Below, one piece after another: positions 59,684-64,000 of a DNA stretch of 64,000 bases (the stretch's first letter is position 1; every line of letters starts with the position of its first letter). The DNA is from Sphagnum compactum. Its lineage: Eukaryota; Bryophyta; Sphagnopsida; Sphagnales. The notes beneath the pieces were generated by a model that was not told the DNA's origin, made no database searches, and worked only from the letters and a program-made list of their open reading frames with translations. A program made the position numbers and the translations under genes. The stretch spans positions 3,827,577 through 3,891,576 of the forward strand of contig OZ234499.1 of assembly GCA_965153455.1 (NCBI GenBank), written 5' to 3'.

Positions 59684-60772
59684 ATGAGGCCAAATGGATG
59701 GCATCTGGGATGGGGGGTGAAGATAATGTGGGTCGTGGTGCATGTTGTGGGAGTGGGTGGCCTTCTTGTCCTTGACTCTGACCTATACCATCTGAGTGTT
59801 TCCTACTCATGGTGGGCAGCAGGCTACTACCTGCTGTTGTTGGCCACTGTGGTTCAGTATTATTGCACTGCAGGATCATCCCCTGGCTACTTAGCAGATT
59901 TGATAAATCAAGAGTATGACTTTGAAGCAAATGGAAGATTGGTGACAGATGAAAGTGCGAGTGGGAAATTGGTTGCAGAAGCTAGGCAGAGTGTACAGGC
60001 ATCTTCTGCAGATCCTGGCAGCAGCCGAGGGCTAGGTTGCTCCTCCTCCTCATCATCATCAAAAGGTGCAGGAACAAATGGTGATGGTTCACAAATTACA
60101 CAAGCTAGTCCATTGCTCGGGAAGTCTTTTAATGTGAGACGTGGGACTCCAAGTGTGTGTGATGGTCGACGCTTGAGCAGGTCATTTGATACTCGCCATC
60201 CATCTGATGGCAGTACCATGCAGTGCCCATATTGCCGTCTATGGCAGCCATTGAGGACTAAACACTGCCATGATTGTGACAAGTGTGTACTGCGCTTTGA
60301 CCATCATTGCATTTGGCTCGGGACCTGTGTTGGGCAGTGTAACCACCGTGGGTTCTGGTGGTATATTTTTTACGAGACTCTGCTGGTCATGTGGACCATA
60401 ATTGCGTATTTTTCCGCCTTCAATAGAAGCAGTACAGGGAATTGGTTGTTGCAGGATTTATTCGTGCTGATTATCATCATTGCTCTCGCTGCAACTGAAG
60501 CATTTCTGATTACCCTCCTCGCATTTCACAGCTACTTGATTATGACCAACCAGACAACATATGAGCTCACAAGACGGAAACGCATTCCATACCTCAGGGG
60601 TCTGCCAGACAAGGCGCATCCCTTCAGTAAAGGCCTTAAGGCTAATGTATACTCTTTCTGCTCAACATCAAGGTCTGAGTACCCGATATATGTGCTCCCA
60701 AGCCCTGAAGAGTTAGAGGCAAGGGCTCACTCATCATCATGCTTGGAGCGCCAATTCTGTAGCTGTTGCTAA
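59684..60772 (+). CDS. DHHC-type protein S-acyltransferase, PAT10-like
   Basis: Transfers palmitate to cysteines of target proteins. Plant PAT10 acts at Golgi and vacuolar membranes, and that location is inferred here by similarity. The single 1,089-bp open frame gives 362 residues. Two N-terminal membrane spans (about 13-32 and 43-61) are followed by a CTAGSSPGYL motif and a low-complexity Ser-rich loop. The cysteine-rich domain (about 180-230) contains CPYC, TKHCHDCDKC and the catalytic DHHC at about 205-208. Two more spans follow (about 224-244, 257-282), then TTYEL (the TTxE motif) and RRKRIPYLRG. The protein ends in CSCC, itself a possible acylation site. An in-frame TGA nine bases upstream fixes the start. 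The coding region has no intron, unlike its three neighbours. Confidence 0.93.
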   Translation: MRPNGWHLGWGVKIMWVVVHVVGVGGLLVLDSDLYHLSVSYSWWAAGYYLLLLATVVQYYCTAGSSPGYLADLINQEYDFEANGRLVTDESASGKLVAEARQSVQASSADPGSSRGLGCSSSSSSSKGAGTNGDGSQITQASPLLGKSFNVRRGTPSVCDGRRLSRSFDTRHPSDGSTMQCPYCRLWQPLRTKHCHDCDKCVLRFDHHCIWLGTCVGQCNHRGFWWYIFYETLLVMWTIIAYFSAFNRSSTGNWLLQDLFVLIIIIALAATEAFLITLLAFHSYLIMTNQTTYELTRRKRIPYLRGLPDKAHPFSKGLKANVYSFCSTSRSEYPIYVLPSPEELEARAHSSSCLERQFCSCC

Positions 60773-63700
60773 AATGCCACCTTCCTAAAAGGTTTGTAAG
60801 CAGGTAGCCCACTTGCAACCCCATGTCTCAGCCTTGTTAGGGGGCGGGGGGGGGGCCAGTATTATGTGTTGTTGAGTGAAGGTTTCACCCTTTTAAAAAA
60901 GGGGTTTCTTTGTTCATTTGGTTGTAATGCATATTTCTTTTTCTCCCCCAAGATGTCACAAGATTAGATTTTCAGCTTGAGGATTATTTTCCTTTTTGAG
61001 GGATTAGGGTTCCTGAAATGAAACAGTTGCCATAGCAGTTTTGCAAAATAAGGATCAAAGTCTGGGTAAGAGGTTCAGAGTATAGAGGTGCATAATACAA
61101 AGAGGGAATGTTAGATGCACCAACGCAGAAGCTTGCACATGGGTGCATGCTATGCTAAAGATATTTATCAGTAACGAGAAAGTTTCTTTGTGTACATGCT
61201 GAGGAGCATCAAGCCAATAGCCTGAGTAGTAGTTGGGACCTATGGCAGCTTTGCAAGTGGGTATGGGTTCAATTCACCACTAAGCATCTATGAAGTCTGT
61301 TGTTGTGTTTTAGCTTGGAATATGAACATGTGGACAACTCTGATACTAGTGCAATCAAGTTACCTGGAAGAAATGCTGAACTCACGCTTCTGCAATCCCA
61401 ATTCACTGCAGATCATCACCTGAATTATCCCATCCGCTTCACTGACAAAGCACCACCATACAACTTTCTCAATCACATGGATGGTTGAAGGATAGGATTC
61501 TTTTCGTATGAAAGAATATCTGACCCCATCTTTTACCTCAACTCACTTAAAGCACTGTGATTGACAATGTGTTGTGTAATATCATGTTTATTCCCTGTCC
61601 TTGTTGACAATGATTTAGGTCCTTCCACCCTAGTCTTAGTAGATTTCAAATGCTTAAATCTCCCAAAATTTGTCCTTCTATGCAGCTTCACAAATGTGTT
61701 GTGCAGTCCCCCTTTGACCTATAGTTGATTTTGTTCCCCTAGCTTTGTTCAGAACCCCTTTAGATGGCAAAAAAAATTTGGGCTTCCCAGCGGAATCACT
61801 TCCATTCACATTCTCTTTTGTTTAAGATTATTTGTTAGAAGATGTTGAGGCATGCATATTTGCTTCTTAGGATGGATGGCATACGAGGAGCCTTTTGGAT
61901 TTTTCTTTCATTGCTTTGCATAATGATTATCATACATGTTTCATGTCTCCCTTTGAATTCCAATTTTTTTCATTTTCTTTCATCCTTTGTGTTATCCCTT
62001 TCCTAAGTTTTTGGTTGGCTTTTAGGTCAAAGGTCTTTCACGACATTTCTTCCCAACCTCATTTCTTTAAGGGGACATGGACCCCATTGTAGTCCTTGCA
62101 TCTACCCCCAACAATAGTTTTTAAGGAGTTGGGCACTTGTCAACTCATCTTTCACAGTAGCTTCATTACTCAACCAATGTCTTTCCTTTTTGAGGCTTTG
62201 GTTCACGTGAACACTATACCTTTTCCTACTCTGAGCATGTGCAAGTTTCTCCTCTTTCAAACAACTCATGGATAAGCAATTTGAAAACATTTTCAAGACT
62301 CCATTTTTACACGGTTACGCAATCAGACTTCCAATATTCTTCCCATTGAGACATCTAATGTTCATTGAATGTGCACCTTTCGTGTGGAGGTCTAGCTGTT
62401 GAAAAATGGCTTACCAAGTTGACCTATCTCCCCCATGTTCTATTCATGTTCCACAGTCTTTTCCACTAACTTTTTGGATCCAATTAGAGCTCCACGTTCT
62501 TCTATTATCCATTTGTCTATTACACATAACCTCTTATTCATGTTTTGATTGTTTGAAGGTTGTAATTGTTTTGTAGGCAGCTTCCTCTTATGCTCTTCTC
62601 ATCAAATCAAGAGTATTCACAAGAAACTTTGTTGACTTTACTTGTTTAGGATTGTTGCAAGAAGCTATAGCTTTTTATTGAGATTCATGTCAGAAGAATG
62701 AATGGGTGGACAAGCAGGCATGTGAATGCTCAGACTCAAGTTTAGAAGGTTTACTGTTACATTTGGAGGCTGTTGATGTGCAATGAATTGTTATATGCAT
62801 TGGACTCATTATTGAGGAATACCAATGTGAAGAACATCAAAACTCTTCACAATTGTACAACAGTGCTTCCATTTCACTGTTCCATGTCTGCATGAAATCT
62901 ATCCAACATTTGTTACTGTGTATTCAAATGGTACCAACCTCAAAACAATATTCTATGTCAGAATTGCAACCCTATATTGTACAATTAGATGCCCTTAAAA
63001 GCATATCTAAAAAGCAAAGGTTACATATCACTATAGTTATTGGGGGGCTTGTTACAATTTCAAAAACACTTGATTTCAACAAAGAAATAGATGAATGTGT
63101 ATAGTTCCAATGAGCAAATAAAACTATCACACCAGCAAAACATTAGCAGTAAAGCAAACAAGAACACAAGTTATGAAATGGTCCAATTTCAAAAATGAAT
63201 GTCGTATTTGAAACATGTCAAACTCACAAAAATTACACCCATCATGTGTACTCTTTATGCTTGCCCAAACACCCTTCTGTCAACACAACGGCCATTCCAG
63301 ACACACACCTAAATCCTTAAACCTCGCTAAATCCCCTTACCCCTTTCCAAGCACCAAGATCCCATCCTCTTACCAACCATGGACAAAATGCAAGGCAAAG
63401 AATCTAGATGTTCACATATGAGATACACTTCATGACATCATATGCGCTACACTTTGTCGTATGCACCACAACTCGAAGCTTGAAGTGAAGAGCCATTCAT
63501 ACTCTCATGGTCATTCTTCTTCTACTGACCTTCAGTTCTGCAGAGCTCCTTTTATTTGTGTCACTAATTGGAAGAGGTGGAAAGCAGAGGTGCTTACCAG
63601 GGTCTGATTTGAGCCACAAGGGAGTTGGGGCATAATAAACATCCTTCCACAAGACTCTTGACAAACTTGTAAGCAGTCAAGGCCACCTGCTTGTCAAAAG

Positions 63701-64000
63701 CTCATAGCACAGAGTCAAGTTCCAATTCAAGCAAGAGGTTGATGAGTAGTATTTCCCAGTTGGAGGGTAAACTACTACTCTGTAGTACAAAAAAAATGAG
63801 GCTTTTAACAGCAAAACCAGGTTGGTTTCCAAGCAATAGTTCTGTCATCAAAGCAGATCCTACTAACTCATTTTGCACTTCATTTAAGCCTGATTGATTC
63901 AAAGCTAACATCTGAACTAATCCTGGAAGGTTCTACAGTGCCGTGGAACTCTGTAGTGCAACCAATGCATAGTCCACTTAGAGGAAACACCCCAAATTTT
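60773..64000. other. 3' flank of PAT10 and spacer; no supported gene
   Basis: Probable 3' untranslated sequence follows the stop, with a G-run at 60,840-60,855. Beyond about 61,500 the DNA is moderately AT-rich with short frames on both strands and no domains. A minus-strand stretch at 63,600-63,911 has a splice-acceptor-like and a donor-like border but an in-frame TGA; it is discussed as an observation and not called as a gene. Confidence 0.4.

Noticed and set aside
1-64000. CRISPR arrays, bacterial operons, tRNA or rRNA genes
   Set aside because: None seen; tandem repeats here have no unique spacers and no cloverleaf with a matching T-loop was found.

Overview
The window is nuclear DNA of a land plant. 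The support is spliced genes with GT-AG introns, interstitial TTTAGGG-type telomere motifs, plant-type gene families (a GDSL esterase/lipase, a plant myotubularin, a nodulin-like MFS transporter and a PAT10-type S-acyltransferase) and LTR-retrotransposon debris. The species cannot be read from the sequence. Very AT-rich, gene-poor spacers and compact genes would suit a bryophyte, lycophyte or fern as well as a seed plant, so any narrower placement is a guess.

Layout: 1-10,600 is AT-rich and gene-free, with a paired GGTA/TACC microsatellite and a GTTTA-rich array. 10,640-12,015 is a less AT-rich island with an unidentified membrane-protein fragment on the minus strand. 12,016-14,324 is a five-exon GDSL hydrolase (+). 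14,325-23,640 is gene-free but holds a short CACTA-type terminal-inverted-repeat element with an ATC/ATC target duplication. 23,640-24,325 is a minisatellite of about 98 bp period. 24,930-34,343 is a myotubularin phosphoinositide phosphatase gene (+) with about twenty exons. 34,344-36,660 holds minisatellites and a duplicated copy of the next gene's 3' end. 36,563-39,504 is a three-exon nodulin-like/NFD4-type MFS transporter (-). 39,960-42,320 is repeat-rich and includes a Ty3/gypsy pol remnant between two minisatellites. 42,320-58,500 has no host gene that I can support. It contains a decayed, non-autonomous LTR element (46,807-49,542) with a zinc-knuckle gag remnant, a short inverted-repeat element (56,859-56,964) and two nested minisatellites. 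58,840-60,772 is a PAT10-type DHHC S-acyltransferase (+) with an uninterrupted coding exon and upstream ORFs. No host gene is supported after that.

The four genes do not form an operon or an evident pathway. They are a secreted lipid/ester hydrolase, an endomembrane 3-phosphoinositide phosphatase, a multi-pass transporter and a membrane palmitoylating enzyme. Exon joints were worked out by hand from splice signals, reading phase and remembered family similarity. All but one stretch close in phase; the exception is 27,383-28,177 of the myotubularin gene. No undescribed multi-gene system was found. The most unusual signals are the tandemly duplicated 5' splice site of GDSL intron 1, the Asn-to-Gln change in GDSL block III, the duplicated 3' end of the MFS gene, the LTR element and the stacked uORFs before PAT10.
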